Assembly (NCBI RefSeq): GCF_047511655.1
Contig: NC_133394.1
Span: 60,048,501 to 60,112,500 of the forward strand
Length of the DNA: 64,000 bases
Direction of reading: 5' to 3'
DNA from: Castor canadensis
Lineage: Eukaryota; Chordata; Mammalia; Rodentia; Castoridae
Made by a program: the position numbers and the translations under genes
Shown: in pieces, positions 45,952 to 60,121 of the stretch
Layout: each line of letters starts with the position of its first letter
How positions within the stretch are numbered: position 1 is the stretch's first letter
The notes under the pieces: model-generated
Told to the model about the DNA's origin: nothing
Databases searched by the model: none
What the model saw: the letters and a program-made list of their open reading frames with translations, nothing else

Positions 45952-48156
45952 CTAGGAGGAGGAAAATTGAAATACACATTCGGCCCGATGGGGAGCGGTG
46001 TGATCCATCCTAACTCCCTGTGCCTCGTGTGCAGAGGCTGCTGACAGCATGGTTCTCCCGGAGCTTCAGGAAGGCCAAAGGCCACGCCCCAGATGGAGCC
46101 TCTGGAGAAGGACCTGGGGACGACCCGCTGAGAACAGGTGGGAAAAAGCAGGGATTCCACCAAGACAGAGAAAAGGCTACCTTCAATACTTGGATGCCTG
46201 GATGGAGATCAAAGATCTCTCGGAGCACTGGACAAGGACGGCTGTGCCTGACTTCCACCTGGACGCTATCTGGGGCCCTCTGATATCTACCCTCCCGTCA
46301 GTGGACATAATCGCCTGGATGATTCTTGCGCAGCGCACGTTCCAGGACAGGTCTTTTTCAGGTACAGTGCTGCGTGCACTGATGTACTCCACCCTCGTGG
46401 GTGCCTGCAAATATTGCGGCTGGCCTATCTTCCAAAGCAAAAGGAATCCCTTTTGAATGTGGTACACGTCACACGATGGAGACAGATCCTCGACCTCTGG
46501 ATCCTGTGACAAATACATGCTTCCTCCTGGAATCTCTCCAGGGAAAATACACACGACCCGTCAACCAGATTCCCTTGGCTTGCTGCCGTGAGGGGCTTCA
46601 GCTAAGTAGGTAAGTAAGGAATCGCCTTGGGGTACCAAGAAGGGTTACGTTTTCTTAAAATATATGTAGCAGCAAAGGGTCCTGAACTCACATTTCTTCA
46701 CTAACACCTCTGCCCCGAGTGTCAAGGCCCCACGGATCTGAAGGCAACTGGCGTGGAGGCAAGCGGACTACGAAAATGAAAATCTGCAAATAACTCACAC
46801 AGGCTCGTGCCACACTTTAAAGCAGGTCCTAAACGCAAGGTGCCCTTCCTACATGGATTTCCACCATCAGCCATCCAAAAGGTGAGGAAAGAAGAAAGCA
46901 GACAGCTTCTCAACACCTTGAAGAGGTCACTCGGTCAGCATGGAAAATGGTAGCATTTTCCACCATGTAAACTGAGGTGCAATTGCGTACAGTCCTGTGG
47001 ACCTGATTCTGTGACGGGTCAAAATGCGGCAGGTATTCCCAATGTTTCTCAGGGTGAAAATTAAGAAGCTCTTAAGCTCCGACCAGGTGTACGCGCTGGG
47101 ACGCAAGAGGATCCTGGTTGAGGATAGCTAACGTCACGTGGGGCAATCTGTAAACCACACGTGGAGACTTATCTGATCCTTTTCCGATACACGTGAATGA
47201 CAGGAGAGGCCAGGGTGTCCCTGGGACCAGGCGCGGTGTACGCTTTTGCCTCGGAAGGATGAGGTGAGGAGACCGCGAAATGCACAGATACACAGCATTA
47301 AAATGCCTCATTCAATGTGGGTTCGCGTTGCCAAAGTCCAAAGCAGGGTGATTACAAATCAAAGACATGCTTTTAACTTAACGCTTAGGGATGAAGACTG
47401 TCAACTTAACAAGAGCAGTTCACTTAGAAACGCCCCTCAAGAGCCAACAATTCAAAATTAACAGCAGAGGTCGGACAGAGAGAGAACTGCACAGGGAGCA
47501 ATCCTGGCACGGGAGAGGAAACAATGGCAAGATTAAAGCTACAAGTCCGGGAGGGAGGGTGAACATGCCTTGCAGCGTGCAGGCTCAATTCCAGAAGGAG
47601 GTGTGAAATGGAGGGAGAAAGAAAGCTTCCGGTGGCGCCGGGTATGAACTGAAAGAAGGTTCGCAGGTCAAGCTTACTTTGGAATGAGAATAGATTACAT
47701 CCCATGCCACACCTCTTCAGTCAAGACCCACGTGGTAAATGCGTCTCAGTCATGCATACGTGTCATCCCTTCCTGCTCCGTCCCTAGATTCCCAGGGGAT
47801 GCCACAATGGAGAAGAGTGGGGAGAGGTGAAATTAGGAAACCTTACCCTACGGTGACATGCAGACAGATAGACTGGTGTACACAAAACGACATAGTGATG
47901 GACACTGGGCATACAAAGAAGACAACACCTACTTTCCTAGAGGAGTTCAAACAAAGAAAACAGCTTCCCCTAGAACGGTTTTGAGCCTTCTCAAGGCATA
48001 AGAGTTTGATTCTTAGCCTGATTCTGGGAGAGGGCTGGGATTCGGCCTAGGCCACAAATGCCTGCTGCATGCAGAGTAGCTGTGTCATGATTTTCCTGGT
48101 AGGAATAGAGGCGTGATCTGAGGCGGGTGTTTGGGGGGGCATGTTGTAGTGCTTGC

Positions 48157-48324
48157 CTGCGGGTGGAGGTCCTGGCGGAGTAATCCAAAGGTCCGGCTCA
48201 TCGAGGGACCCCTTCGGATCCTGGCTGCAATCGAGGAGACTGGGGGCGCATACGGTCTCCACTGCGTCCCTTGAATCGGTCACGATCACGTGGGTCATCT
48301 CGTTGACACGCGCACTCTCTTCAC
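48157..48324 (-). CDS. Exon-like module B3 (hypothetical)
   Basis: Open, with one replacement relative to B1 (Ser to Trp at residue 47, DLWIT); GC donor retained. Confidence 0.38.
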
Positions 48325-50506
48325 CTAAGTGGAGAAAAATTTAAATATTAGACTCAGCCTGATGGTGAGGGATGTGATCAATCCTAAGTTCCTCTGCCTG
48401 GGTGCACAGGCTGGTGTCAGCGTGGTTCTCTTCCAAGGGCCGGAGGTCCAAAGGCCATTTCCCAGGATTGAGCCTCGCCAGAAGTTCCTGGGGAGGACTG
48501 GCTGGGACAGGGACGAGAAATCAGGCAGTCAGTAAACACAGAGAGGAAAATCATAAACATTTCAACACCTGGACGGAAACCCGAGGGTCCTAAGTGCATT
48601 GGACGAGGATGGCTTTTGCTGTGTTCCACCTCGGAGACCATCTGAGGCCAGGGGTCACGAATCCACCCTGAAGTCAGTGGACATAATCGCTGAGCGGGTA
48701 AATCTCGTGCCCAGCACCCTGTGAGACAGGTCTCCTTAAATCTCCTGGTGCTGTCTTTAATGCACTTATCCCTCTTGGATGCCTGGGAATACGTTGCCCA
48801 GCTCAATTTTGACGGGAGAGAAACCTCCTTTTGAATGTGGCAGACTCCGTATTACGGACACACATCCCTGACCTCTTGACTCTGTGACAAATACATGCTT
48901 CCTTTTGGAAGCACCTTTCCAGGAAACAGTACACACAGGTCCCACAACCCTCACTCTTTAAGGCCGCTGCAATGAGGTTTTGCAGCTAAATATTTAGGTA
49001 AGCAATCGCTGTTGTAGCCCGATGAGAGCAAAGTTGTAAAAGAACGTCATGTCACCACCAAGGACTTCCCCTCATAGTTCTTCACTATCACCTGTTCCCT
49101 GAAGCATCAAGGCCCTACATTCCTGAAAGGGAGAACGGTGCGGGGAAGCAGAATATGACAACCAAGTCTGCACCTATCTCAAACACTGCTTGTGCCACAC
49201 TAATCAACATGTGTCCTTTAGGCAGTGTGCCCATCCTACACGTATTTTCACCCGAAGCCTTCAAGAGGTGAGGAGAGAAGAAAGAAGATAGGTTCTGAAA
49301 AACGGCAGGATGTTCCTGTGTCAGGATGGAAAAAGATTTCCTTTTCCAGCATGCAAGCCTGAAGGTTGAATTGCATACAATTTGTAGGCCCGGTTTTGTT
49401 ATGGGCAAAATTGCCGCAGTTATTCTCAACGTTTCTAAGTGTGAAAACTAAGATGCTTTGGCCCTTCCCGCAACCTGTACGGACTCCAGCTCCTTGAGGG
49501 TTCTGAGGGAGATCGGTTACCATTATCAAGTCTGATATCGTCCAAACTACACCTGGAGACTTAGAAGAGGCCTTTCCCTGTGTGTGACATTGGATGTCAG
49601 AGCCCAGGAAGTAAGTCAATGGGGGCAGAGAAAGGGTAGGTTTTGGCCACAGAAATAGGAGCTGAGGATACCAGGGAAATACAAAGAAACCCCCACACTT
49701 AACCTGCCTCCATGCACGTCGCTTCGCAGTTCCCGAAGCTCAAGCCAGGGTCATGCAAAATTGAATGCATACGTTTCACATAACGCTCCTGTTTCTAGAC
49801 TATCAAGCGAACGACAGCGGTTTAACGAGAAACACCCCTCAAGGCCAATGCGCCCAAAGTGAACACCCAGTGACGGACAGTGCCAGAAGTCCAGAGGGCG
49901 AATCCTGGCAGCCCCGGAGAAGAAAGCTACGAGGCCCTGAGGGTGAAGCTGAGGGGCAGAGTGCAGTATCAACTGAAGAAGGAGCTGTAAGTACATGGAG
50001 AAAGGAAGTTTTCGGTGTGGCCGAGCATGAACTAAACGAAGGATAGAAGGCCAAGGTGAAGTGGCACTGAGTAGAGACTCGGACCCCTGACATATCTCTT
50101 TCTACAGGACCTCCGTGATCAGCGTGTCAGAGTGTGCTCTTTCACCACATTTCAGGGAAAGCACAGCGTGGGGAAGACAGGGGTGGCCTGATCTTTGGAA
50201 ACTTTACCCTAAGGAGACTTGCAGATAGGTAGGAGCACACAAACTATGGATTGAAAGGCTCTGAGCATACGGAGAAGACAGCATGCATTTCCCTACGGCA
50301 AAGGGAAAAAAACATTCTCCTAGAAGGGATGTGGACCTTCTTGAGATGTGAGTGTTGAGTGCTACTCTGATTCTGGGTGCGTGTGTTGGGATTCGGCCCA
50401 CACCCCAGGTGCCCGCTGCATGCAGAACAGCTGCGTCATGATTTTCTTCACGGGAACGGAGGTATGATCTGAGACGGGTCATTTGAAGGAATGCTCTACG
50501 GCGTAC

Positions 50507-50674
50507 CTTTGGGTGAGGGTCCTGGCAGAGCGACTGGCTGGTCCAGCTCATCAAGGGACACCTCTTGCTCCCGGACAGGATCGCAGAAGTTGAGTGTGGA
50601 TGCGGACCCTGGTGAGTCCCGTGCATCGGGCACGTCCACGTGGATCATTGGAGTGGCTCGTGGACTGCCTTCAC
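50507..50674 (-). CDS. Exon-like module A4 (hypothetical)
   Basis: One synonymous change (GAA to GAG) relative to A1; borders unchanged. Confidence 0.42.
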
Positions 50675-52880
50675 CTAGGAGGAGGAAAATTGAAATACAC
50701 ATTCGGCCCGATGGGGAGCGGTGTGATCCATCCTAACTCCCTGTGCCTCGTGTGCAGAGGCTGCTGACAGCATGGTTCTCCCGGAGCTTCAGGAAGGCCA
50801 AAGGCCACGCCCCAGATGGAGCCTCTGGAGAAGGACCTGGGGACGACCCGCTGAGAACAGGTGGGAAAAAGCAGGGATTCCACCAAGACAGAGAAAAGGC
50901 TACCTTCAATACTTGGATGCCTGGATGGAGATCAAAGATCTCTCGGAGCACTGGACAAGGACGGCTGTGCCTGACTTCCACCTGGACGCTATCTGGGGCC
51001 CTCTGATATCTACCCTCCCGTCAGTGGACATAATCGCCTGGATGATTCTTGCGCAGCGCACGTTCCAGGACAGGTCTTTTTCAGGTACAGTGCTGCGTGC
51101 ACTGATGTACTCCACCCTCGTGGGTGCCTGCAAATATTGCGGCTGGCCTATCTTCCAAAGCAAAAGGAATCCCTTTTGAATGTGGTACACGTCACACGAT
51201 GGAGACAGATCCTCGACCTCTGGATCCTGTGACAAATACATGCTTCCTCCTGGAATCTCTCCAGGGAAAATACACACGACCCGTCAACCAGATTCCCTTG
51301 GCTTGCTGCCGTGAGGGGCTTCAGCTAAGTAGGTAAGTAAGGAATCGCCTTGGGGTACCAAGAAGGGTTACGTTTTCTTAAAATATATGTAGCAGCAAAG
51401 GGTCCTGAACTCACATTTCTTCACTAACACCTCTGCCCCGAGTGTCAAGGCCCCACGGATCTGAAGGCAACTGGCGTGGAGGCAAGCGGACTACGAAAAT
51501 GAAAATCTGCAAATAACTCACACAGGCTCGTGCCACACTTTAAAGCAGGTCCTAAACGCAAGGTGCCCTTCCTACATGGATTTCCACCATCAGCCATCCA
51601 AAAGGTGAGGAAAGAAGAAAGCAGACAGCTTCTCAACACCTTGAAGAGGTCACTCGGTCAGCATGGAAAATGGTTGCATTTTCCACCATGTAAACTGAGG
51701 TGCAATTGCGTACAGTCCTGTGGACCTGATTCTGTGACGGGTCAAAATGCGGCAGGTGTTCCCAATGTTTCTCAGGGTGAAAATTAAGAAGCTCTTAAGC
51801 TCCGACCAGGTGTACGCGCTGGGACGCAAGAGGATCCTGGTTGAGGATAGCTAACGTCACGTGGGGCAATCTGTAAACCACACGTGGAGACTTATCTGAT
51901 CCTTTTCCGATACACGTGAATGACAGGAGAGGCCAGGGTGTCCCTGGGACCAGGCGCGGTGTACGCATTTGCCTCGGAAGGATGAGGTGAGGAGACCGCG
52001 AAATGCACAGATACACAGCATTAAAATGCCTCATTCCATGTGGGTTCGCGTTGCCAAAGTCCAAAGCAGGGTGATTACAAATCAAAGACATGCTTTTAAC
52101 TTAACGCTTAGGGATGAAGACTGTCAACTTAACAAGAGCAGTTCACTTAGAAACGCCCCTCAAGAGCCAACAATTCAAAATTAACAGCAGAGGTCGGACA
52201 GAGAGAGAACTGCACAGGGAGCAATCCTGGCACGGGAGAGGAAACAATGGCAAGATTAAAGCTACAAGTCCGGGAGGGAGGGTGAACATGCCTTGCAGCG
52301 TGCAGGCTCAATTCCAGAAGGAGGTGTGAAATGGAGGGAGAAAGAAAGCTTCCGGTGGCGCCGGGTATGAACTGAAAGAAGGTTCGCAGGTCAAGCTTAC
52401 TTTGGAATGAGAATAGATTACATCCCATGCCACACCTCTTCAGTCAAGACCCACGTGGTAAATGCGTCTCAGTCATGCATACGTGTCATCCCTTCCTGCT
52501 CCGTCCCTAGATTCCCAGGGGATGCCACAATGCAGAAGAGTGGGGAGAGGTGAAATTAGGAAACCTTACCCTACGGTGACATGCAGACAGATAGACTGGT
52601 GTACACAAAACGACATAGTGATGAACACTGGGCATACAAAGAAGACAACACCTACTTTCCTAGAGGAGTTCAAACAAAGAAAACAGCTTCCCCTAGAACG
52701 GTTTTGAGCCTTCTCAAGGCATAAGAGTTTGATTCTTAGCCTGATTCTGGGAGAGGGCTGGGATTCGGCCTAGGCCACAAATGCCTGCTGCATGCAGAGT
52801 AGCTGTGTCATGATTTTCCTGGTAGGAATAGAGGCGTGATCCGAGGCGGGTGTTTGGGGGGGGCATGTTGTAGTGCTTGC

Positions 52881-53048
52881 CTGCGGGTGGAGGTCCTGGC
52901 GGAGTAATCGAAAGGTCCGGCTCATCGAGGGGCCCTTTCGGATCCTGGCTGCAATCGAGGAGACTGGGGGCGCATACGGTCTCCACTGCGTCCCTTGAAT
53001 CGGTCACGATCACGTGGGTCATCTCGTTGACACGCGCACTCTCTTCAC
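52881..53048 (-). CDS. Exon-like module B4 (hypothetical)
   Basis: Open; Ser to Pro at residue 40 (KGPLDEP). GC donor retained. Confidence 0.38.
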
Positions 53049-55230
53049 CTAAGTGGAGAAAAATTTAAATATTAGACTCAGCCTGATGGTGAGGGATGTG
53101 ATCAATCCTAAGTTCCTCTGCCTGGGTGCACAGGCTGGTGTCAGCGTGGTTCTCTTCCAAGGGCCGGAGGTCCAAAGGCCATTTCCCAGGATTGAGCCTC
53201 GCCAGAAGTTCCTGGGGAGGACTGGCTGGGACAGGGACGAGAAATCAGGCAGTCAGTAAACACAGAGAGGAAAATCATAAACATTTCAACACCTGGACGG
53301 AAACCCGAGGGTCCTAAGTGCATTGGACGAGGATGGCTTTTGCTGTGTTCCACCTCGGAGACCATCTGAGGCCAGGGGTCACGAATCCACCCTGAAGTCA
53401 GTGGACATAATCGCTGAGCGGGTAAATCTCGTGCCCAGCACCCTGTGAGACAGGTCTCCTTAAATCTCCTGGTGCTGTCTTTAATGCGCTTATCCCTCTT
53501 GGATGCCTGGGAATACGTTGCCCAGCTCAATTTTGACGGGAGAGAAACCTCCTTTTGAATGTGGCAGACTCCGTATTACGGACACACATCCCTGACCTCT
53601 TGACTCTGTGACAAATACATGCTTCCTTTTGGAAGCACCTTTCCAGGAAACAGTACACACAGGTCCCACAACCCTCACTCTTTAAGGCCGCTGCAATGAG
53701 GTTTTGCAGCTAAATATTTAGGTAAGCAATCGCTGTTGTAGCCCGATGAGAGGAAAGTTGTAAAAGAACGTCATGTCACCACCAAGGACTTCCCCTCATA
53801 GTTCTTCACTATCACCTGTTCCCTGAAGCATCAAGGCCCTACATTCCTGAAAGGGAGAACGGTGCGGGGAAGCAGAATATGACAACCAAGTCTGCACCTA
53901 TCTCAAACACTGCTTGTGCCACACTAATCAACATGTGTCCTTTAGGCAGTGTGCCCATCCTACACGTATTTTCACCCGAAGCCTTCAAGAGGTGAGGAGA
54001 GAAGAAAGAAGATAGGTTCTGAAAAACGGCAGGATGTTCCTGTGTCAGGATGGAAAAAGATTTCCTTTTCCAGCATGCAAGCCTGAAGGTTGAATTGCAT
54101 ACAATTTGTAGGCCCGGTTTTGTTATGGGCAAAATTGCCGCAGTTATTCTCAACGTTTCTAAGTGTGAAAACTAAGATGCTTTGGCCCTTCCCGCAACCT
54201 GTACGGACTCCAGCTCCTTGAGGCTTCTGAGGGAGATCGGTTACCATTATCAAGTCTGATATCGTCCAAACTACACCTGGAGACTTAGAAGAGGCCTTTC
54301 CCTGTGTGTGACATTGGATGTCAGAGCCCAGGAAGTAAGTCAATGGGGGCAGAGAAAGGGTAGGTTTTGGCCACAGAAATAGGAGCTGAGGATACCAGGG
54401 AAATACAAAGAAACCCCCACACTTAACCTGCCTCCATGCACGTCGCTTCGCAGTTCCCGAAGCTCAAGCCAGGGTCATGCAAAATTGAATGCATACGTTT
54501 CACATAACGCTCCTGTTTCTAGACTATCAAGCGAACGACAGCGGTTTAACGAGAAACACCCCTCAAGGCCAATGCGCCCAAAGTGAACACCCAGTGACGG
54601 ACAGTGCCAGAAGTCCAGAGGGCGAATCCTGGCAGCCCCGGAGAAGAAAGCTACGAGGCCCTGAGGGTGAAGCTGAGGGGCAGAGTGCAGTATCAACTGA
54701 AGAAGGAGCTGTAAGTACATGGAGAAAGGAAGTTTTCGGTGTGGCCGAGCATGAACTAAACGAAGGATAGAAGGCCAAGGTGAAGTGGCACTGAGTAGAG
54801 ACTCGGACCCCTGACATATCTCTTTCTACAGGACCTCCGTGATCAGCGTGTCAGAGTGTGCTCTTTCACCACATTTCAGGGAAAGCACAGCGTGGGGAAG
54901 ACAGGGGTGGCCTGATCTTTGGAAACTTTACCCTAAGGAGACTTGCAGATAGGTAGGAGCACACAAAGTATGGATTGAAAGGCTCTGAGCATACGGAGAA
55001 GACAGCATGCATTTCCCTACGGCAAAGGGAAAAAAATATTCTCCTAGAAGGGATGTGGACCTTCTTGAGATGTGAGTGTTGAGTGCTACTCTGATTCTGG
55101 GTGCGTGTGTTGGGATTCGGCCCACACCCCAGGTGCCCGCTGCATGCAGAACAGCTGCGTCATGATTTTCTTCACGGGAACGGAGGTATGATCTGAGACG
55201 GGTCATTTGAAGGAATGCTCTACGGCGTAC

Positions 55231-55398
55231 CTATGGGTGAGGGTCCTGGCAGAGCGACTGGCTGGTCCAGCTCATCAAGGGACACCTCTTGTTCCCGGAC
55301 AGGATCGCAGAAGTTGAGTGTGGATGCGGACCCTGGTGAGTCCCGTGCATCGGGCACGTCCACGTGGATCATTTGAGTGGCTCGTGGACTGCCTTCAC
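55231..55398 (-). CDS. Exon-like module A5 (hypothetical)
   Basis: Two replacements relative to A1: Pro to Gln at residue 9 and Lys to Ile at the last residue. The latter makes the pre-donor bases ATAG; the GT remains. Most diverged A module in the window, still open. Confidence 0.4.
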
Positions 55399-57603
55399 CT
55401 AGGAGGAGGAAAATTGAAATACACATTCGGCCCGATGGGGAGCGGTGTGATCCATCCTAACTCCCTGTGCCTCGTGTGCAGAGGCTGCTGACAGCATGGT
55501 TCTCCCGGAGCTTCAGGAAGGCCAAAGGCCACGCCCCAGATGGAGCCTCTGGAGAAGGACCTGGGGACGACCCACTGAGAACAGGTGGGAAAAAGCAGGG
55601 ATTCCACCAAGACAGAGAAAAGGCTAACTTCAATACTTGGATGCCTGGATGGAGATCAAAGATCTCTCGGAGCACTGGACAAGGACGGCTGTGCCTGACT
55701 TCCACCTGGACGCTATCTGGGGCCCTCTGATATCTACCCTCCCGTCAGTGGACATAATCGCCTGGATGATTCTTGCGCAGCGCACGTTCCAGGACAGGTC
55801 TTTTTCAGGTACAGTGCTGCGTGCACTGATGTACTCCACCCTCGTGGGTGCCTGCAAATATTGCGGCTGGCCTATCTTCCAAAGCAAAAGGAATCCCTTT
55901 TGAATGTGGTACACGTCACACGATGGAGACAGATCCTCGACCTCTGGATCCTGTGACAAATACATGCTTCCTCCTGGAATCTCTCCAGGGAAAATACACA
56001 CGGCCCGTCAACCAGATTCCCTTGGCTTGCTGCCGTGAGGGGCTTCAGCTAAGTAGGTAAGTAAGGAATCGCCTTGGGGTACCAAGAAGGGTTACGTTTT
56101 CTTAAAATATATGTAGCAACCAAGGGTCCTGCACTCACATTTCTTCACTATCACCTCTGCCCCGAGTGTCAAGGCCCCACGGATCTGAAGGCAACTGGCG
56201 TGGAGGCAAGCGGACTACGAAAATGAAAATCTGCAAATAACTCACACAGGCTCGTGCCACACTTTAAAGCAGGTCCTAAACGCAAGGTGCCATTCCTACA
56301 TGGATTTCCACCATCAGCCATCCAAAAGGTGAGGAAAGAAGAAAGCAGACAGCTTCTCAACACCTTGAAGAGGTCACTCGGTCAGCATGGAAAATGGTTG
56401 CATTTTCCACCATGTAAACTGAGGTGCAATTGCGTACAGTCCTGTGGACCTGATTCTGTGACGGGTCAAAATGCGGCAGGTATTCCCAATGTTTCTCAGG
56501 GTGAAAATTAAGAAGCTCTTAAGCTCCGACCAGGTGTACGCGCTGGGACGCAAGAGGATCCTGGTTGAGGATAGCTAACGTCACGTGGGGCAATCTGTAA
56601 ACCACACGTGGAGACTTATCTGATGCTTTTCCGATACACGTGAATGACAGGAGAGGCCAGGGTGTCCCTGGGACCAGGCGCGGTGTACGCTTTTGCCTCG
56701 GAAGGATGAGGTGAGGAGACCGCGAAATGCACAGATACACAGCATTAAAATGCCTCATTCAATGTGGGTTCGCGTTGCCAAAGTCCAAAGCAGGGTGATT
56801 ACAAATCAAAGACATGCTTTTAACTTAACGCTTAGGGATGAAGACTGTCAACTTAACAAGAGCAGTTCACTTAGAAACGCCCCTCAAGAGCCAACAATTC
56901 AAAATTAACAGCAGAGGTCGGACAGAGAGAGAACTGCACAGGGAGCAATCCTGGCACGGGAGAGGAAACAATGGCAAGATTAAAGCTACAAGTCCGGGAG
57001 GGAGGGTGAACATGCCTTGCAGCGTGCAGGCTCAATTCCAGAAGGAGGTGTGAAATGGAGGGAGAAAGAAAGCTTCCGGTGGCGCCGGGTATGAACTGAA
57101 AGAAGGTTCGCAGGTCAAGCTTACTTTGGAATGAGAATAGATTACATCCCATGCCACACCTCTTCAGTCAAGACCCACGTGGTAAATGCGTCTCAGTCAT
57201 GCATACGTGTCATCCCTTCCTGCTCCGTCCCTAGATTCCCAGGGGATGCCACAATGCAGAAGAGTGGGGAGAGGTGAAATTAGGAAACCTTACCCTACGG
57301 TGACATGCAGACAGATAGACTGGTGTACACAAAACGACATAGTGATGAACACTGGGCATACAAAGAAGACAACACCTATTTCCTAGAGGAGTTCAAACAA
57401 AGAAAACAGCTTCCCCTAGAACGGTTTTGAGCCTTCTCAAGGCATAAGAGTTTGATTCTTAGCCTGATTCTGGGAGAGGGCTGGGATTCGGCCTAGGCCA
57501 CAAATGCCTGCTGCATGCAGAGTAGCTGTGTCATGATTTTCCTGGTAGGAATAGAGGCGTGATCCGAGGCGGGTGTTTGGGGGGGGCATGTTGTAGTGCT
57601 TGC

Positions 57604-57771
57604 CTGCGGGTGGAGGTCCTGGCGGAGTAATCGAAAGGTCCGGCTCATCGAGGGACCCTTTCGGATCCTGGCTGCAATCGAGGAGACTGGGGGCGCATAC
57701 GGTCTCCACTGCGTCCCTTGAATCGGTCACGATCACGTGGGTCATCTCGTTGACACATGCACTCTCTTCAC
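57604..57771 (-). CDS. Exon-like module B5 (hypothetical)
   Basis: Open; Arg to Cys at residue 6 through a CpG transition. GC donor retained. Confidence 0.38.
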
Positions 57772-59953
57772 CTAAGTGGAGAAAAATTTAAATATTAGAC
57801 TCAGCCTGATGGTGAGGGATGTGATCAATCCTAAGTTCCTCTGCCTGGGTGCACAGGCTGGTGTCAGCGTGGTTCTCTTCCAAGGGCCGGAGGTCCAAAG
57901 GCCATTTCCCAGGATTGAGCCTCGCCAGAAGTTCCTGGGGAGGACTGGCTGGGACAGGGACGAGAAATCAGGCAGTCAGTAAACACAGAGAGGAAAATCA
58001 TAAACATTTCAACACCTGGACGGAAACCCGAGGGTCCTAAGTGCATTGGACGAGGATGGCTTTTGCTGTGTTCCACCTCGGAGACCATCTGAGGCCAGGG
58101 GTCACGAATCCACCCTGAAGTCAGTGGACATAATCGCTGAGCGGGTAAATCTCGTGCCCAGCACCCTGTGAGACAGGTCTCCTTAAATCTCCTGGTGCTG
58201 TCTTTAATGCGCTTATCCCTCTTGGATGCCTGGGAATACGTTGCCCAGCTCAATTTTGACGGGAGAGAAACCTCCTTTTGAATGTGGCAGACTCCGTATT
58301 ACGGACACACATCCCTGACCTCTTGACTCTGTGACAAATACATGCTTCCTTTTGGAAGCACCTTTCCAGGAAACAGTACACACAGGTCCCACAACCCTCA
58401 CTCTTTAAGGCCGCTGCAATGAGGTTTTGCAGCTAAATATTTAGGTAAGCAATCGCTGTTGTAGCCCGATGAGAGGAAAGTTGTAAAAGAACGTCATGTC
58501 ACCACCAAGGACTTCCCCTCATAGTTCTTCACTATCACCTGTTCCCTGAAGCATCAAGGCCCTACATTCCTGAAAGGGAGAACGGTGCGGGGAAGCAGAA
58601 TATGACAACCAAGTCTGCACCTATCTCAAACACTGCTTGTGCCACACTAATCAACACGTGTCCTTTAGGCAGTGTGCCCATCCTACACGTATTTTCACCC
58701 GAAGCCTTCAAGAGGTGAGGAGAGAAGAAAGAAGACAGGTTCTGAAAAGCGGCAGGATGTTCCTGTGTCAGGATGGAAAAAGATTTCCTTTTCCAGCATG
58801 CAAGCCTGAAGGTTGAATTGCATACAATTTGTAGGCCCGGTTTTGTTATGGGCAAAATTGCCGCAGTTATTCTCAACGTTTCTAAGTGTGAAAACTAAGA
58901 TGCTTTGGCCCTTCCCGCAACCTGTACGGACTCCAGCTCCTTGAGGGTTCTGAGGGAGATCGGTTACCATTATCAAGTCTGATATCGTCCAAACTACACC
59001 TGGAGACTTAGAAGAGGCCTTTCCCTGTGTGTGACATTGGATGTCAGAGCCCAGGAAGTAAGTCAATGGGGGCAGAGAAAGGGTAGGTTTTGGCCACAGA
59101 AATAGGAGCTGAGGATACCAGGGAAATACAAAGAAACCCCCACACTTAACCTGCCTCCATGCACGTCGCTTCGCAGTTCCCGAAGCTCAAGCCAGGGTCA
59201 TGCAAAATTGAATGCATACGTTTCACATAACGCTCCTGTTTCTAGACTATCAAGCGAACGACAGCGGTTTAACGAGAAACACCCCTCAAGGCCAATGCGC
59301 CCAAAGTGAACACCCAGTGACGGACAGTGCCAGAAGTCCAGAGGGCGAATCCTGGCAGCCCCGGAGAAGAAAGCTACGAGGCCCTGAGGGTGAAGCTGAG
59401 GGGCAGAGTGCAGTATCAACTGAAGAAGGAGCTGTAAGTACATGGAGAAAGGAAGTTTTCGGTGTGGCCGAGCATGAACTAAACGAAGGATAGAAGTCCA
59501 AGGTGAAGTGGCACTGAGTAGAGACTCGGACCCCTGACATATCTCTTTCTACAGGACCTCCGTGATCAGCGTGTCAGAGTGTGCTCTTTCACCACATTTC
59601 AGGGAAAGCACAGCGTGGGGAAGACAGGGGTGGCCTGATCTTTGGAAACTTTACCCTAAGGAGACTTGCAGATAGGTAGGAGCACACAAACTATGGATTG
59701 AAAGGCTCTGAGCATACGGAGAAGACAGCATGCATTTCCCTACGGCAAAGGGAAAAAAATATTCTCCTAGAAGGGATGTGGACCTTCTTGAGATGTGAGT
59801 GTTGAGTGCTACTCTGATTCTGGGTGCGTGTGTTGGGATTCGGCCCACACCCCAGGTGCCCGCTGCATGCAGAACAGCTGCGTCATGATTTTCTTCACGG
59901 GAACGGAGGTATGATCTGAGACGGGTCATTTGAAGGAATGCTCTTCGGCGTAC

Positions 59954-60121
59954 CTTTGGGTGAGGGTCCTGGCAGAGCGACTGGCTGGTCCAGCTCATCA
60001 AGGGACACCTCTTGTTCCCGGACAGGATCGCAGAAGTTGAGTGTGGATGCGGACCCTGGTGAGTCCCGTGCATCGGGCACGTCCACGTGGATCATTGGAG
60101 TGGCTCGTGGACTGCCTTCAC
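59954..60121 (-). CDS. Exon-like module A6 (hypothetical)
   Basis: Same translation as A1; does not carry the two A5 replacements although the neighbouring block is unit-5-like. Confidence 0.42.

Larger units (their letters stand above)
45660..50382. repeat. Macrosatellite unit 3 (4723 bp)
   Basis: One base shorter because the G run near 48133 has 7 instead of 8. It carries markers shared with unit 6 (GTAATCCAAAGG, ATGCACTTATCC). Confidence 0.95.
50383..55106. repeat. Macrosatellite unit 4 (4724 bp)
   Basis: Shares GATCCGAGG, CAATGCAGAAG and GATGAACACTGG with unit 5 in the A/B junction half, and AACATGTGTCC with units 3 and 6 in the second half. Confidence 0.95.
55107..59829. repeat. Macrosatellite unit 5 (4723 bp)
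   Basis: One base is missing in ACACCTATTTCC near 57377. It carries private changes (CCTATGGGTG near 55232, CACATGCACTC near 57757) plus blocks shared with unit 4 and with unit 2. Confidence 0.95.
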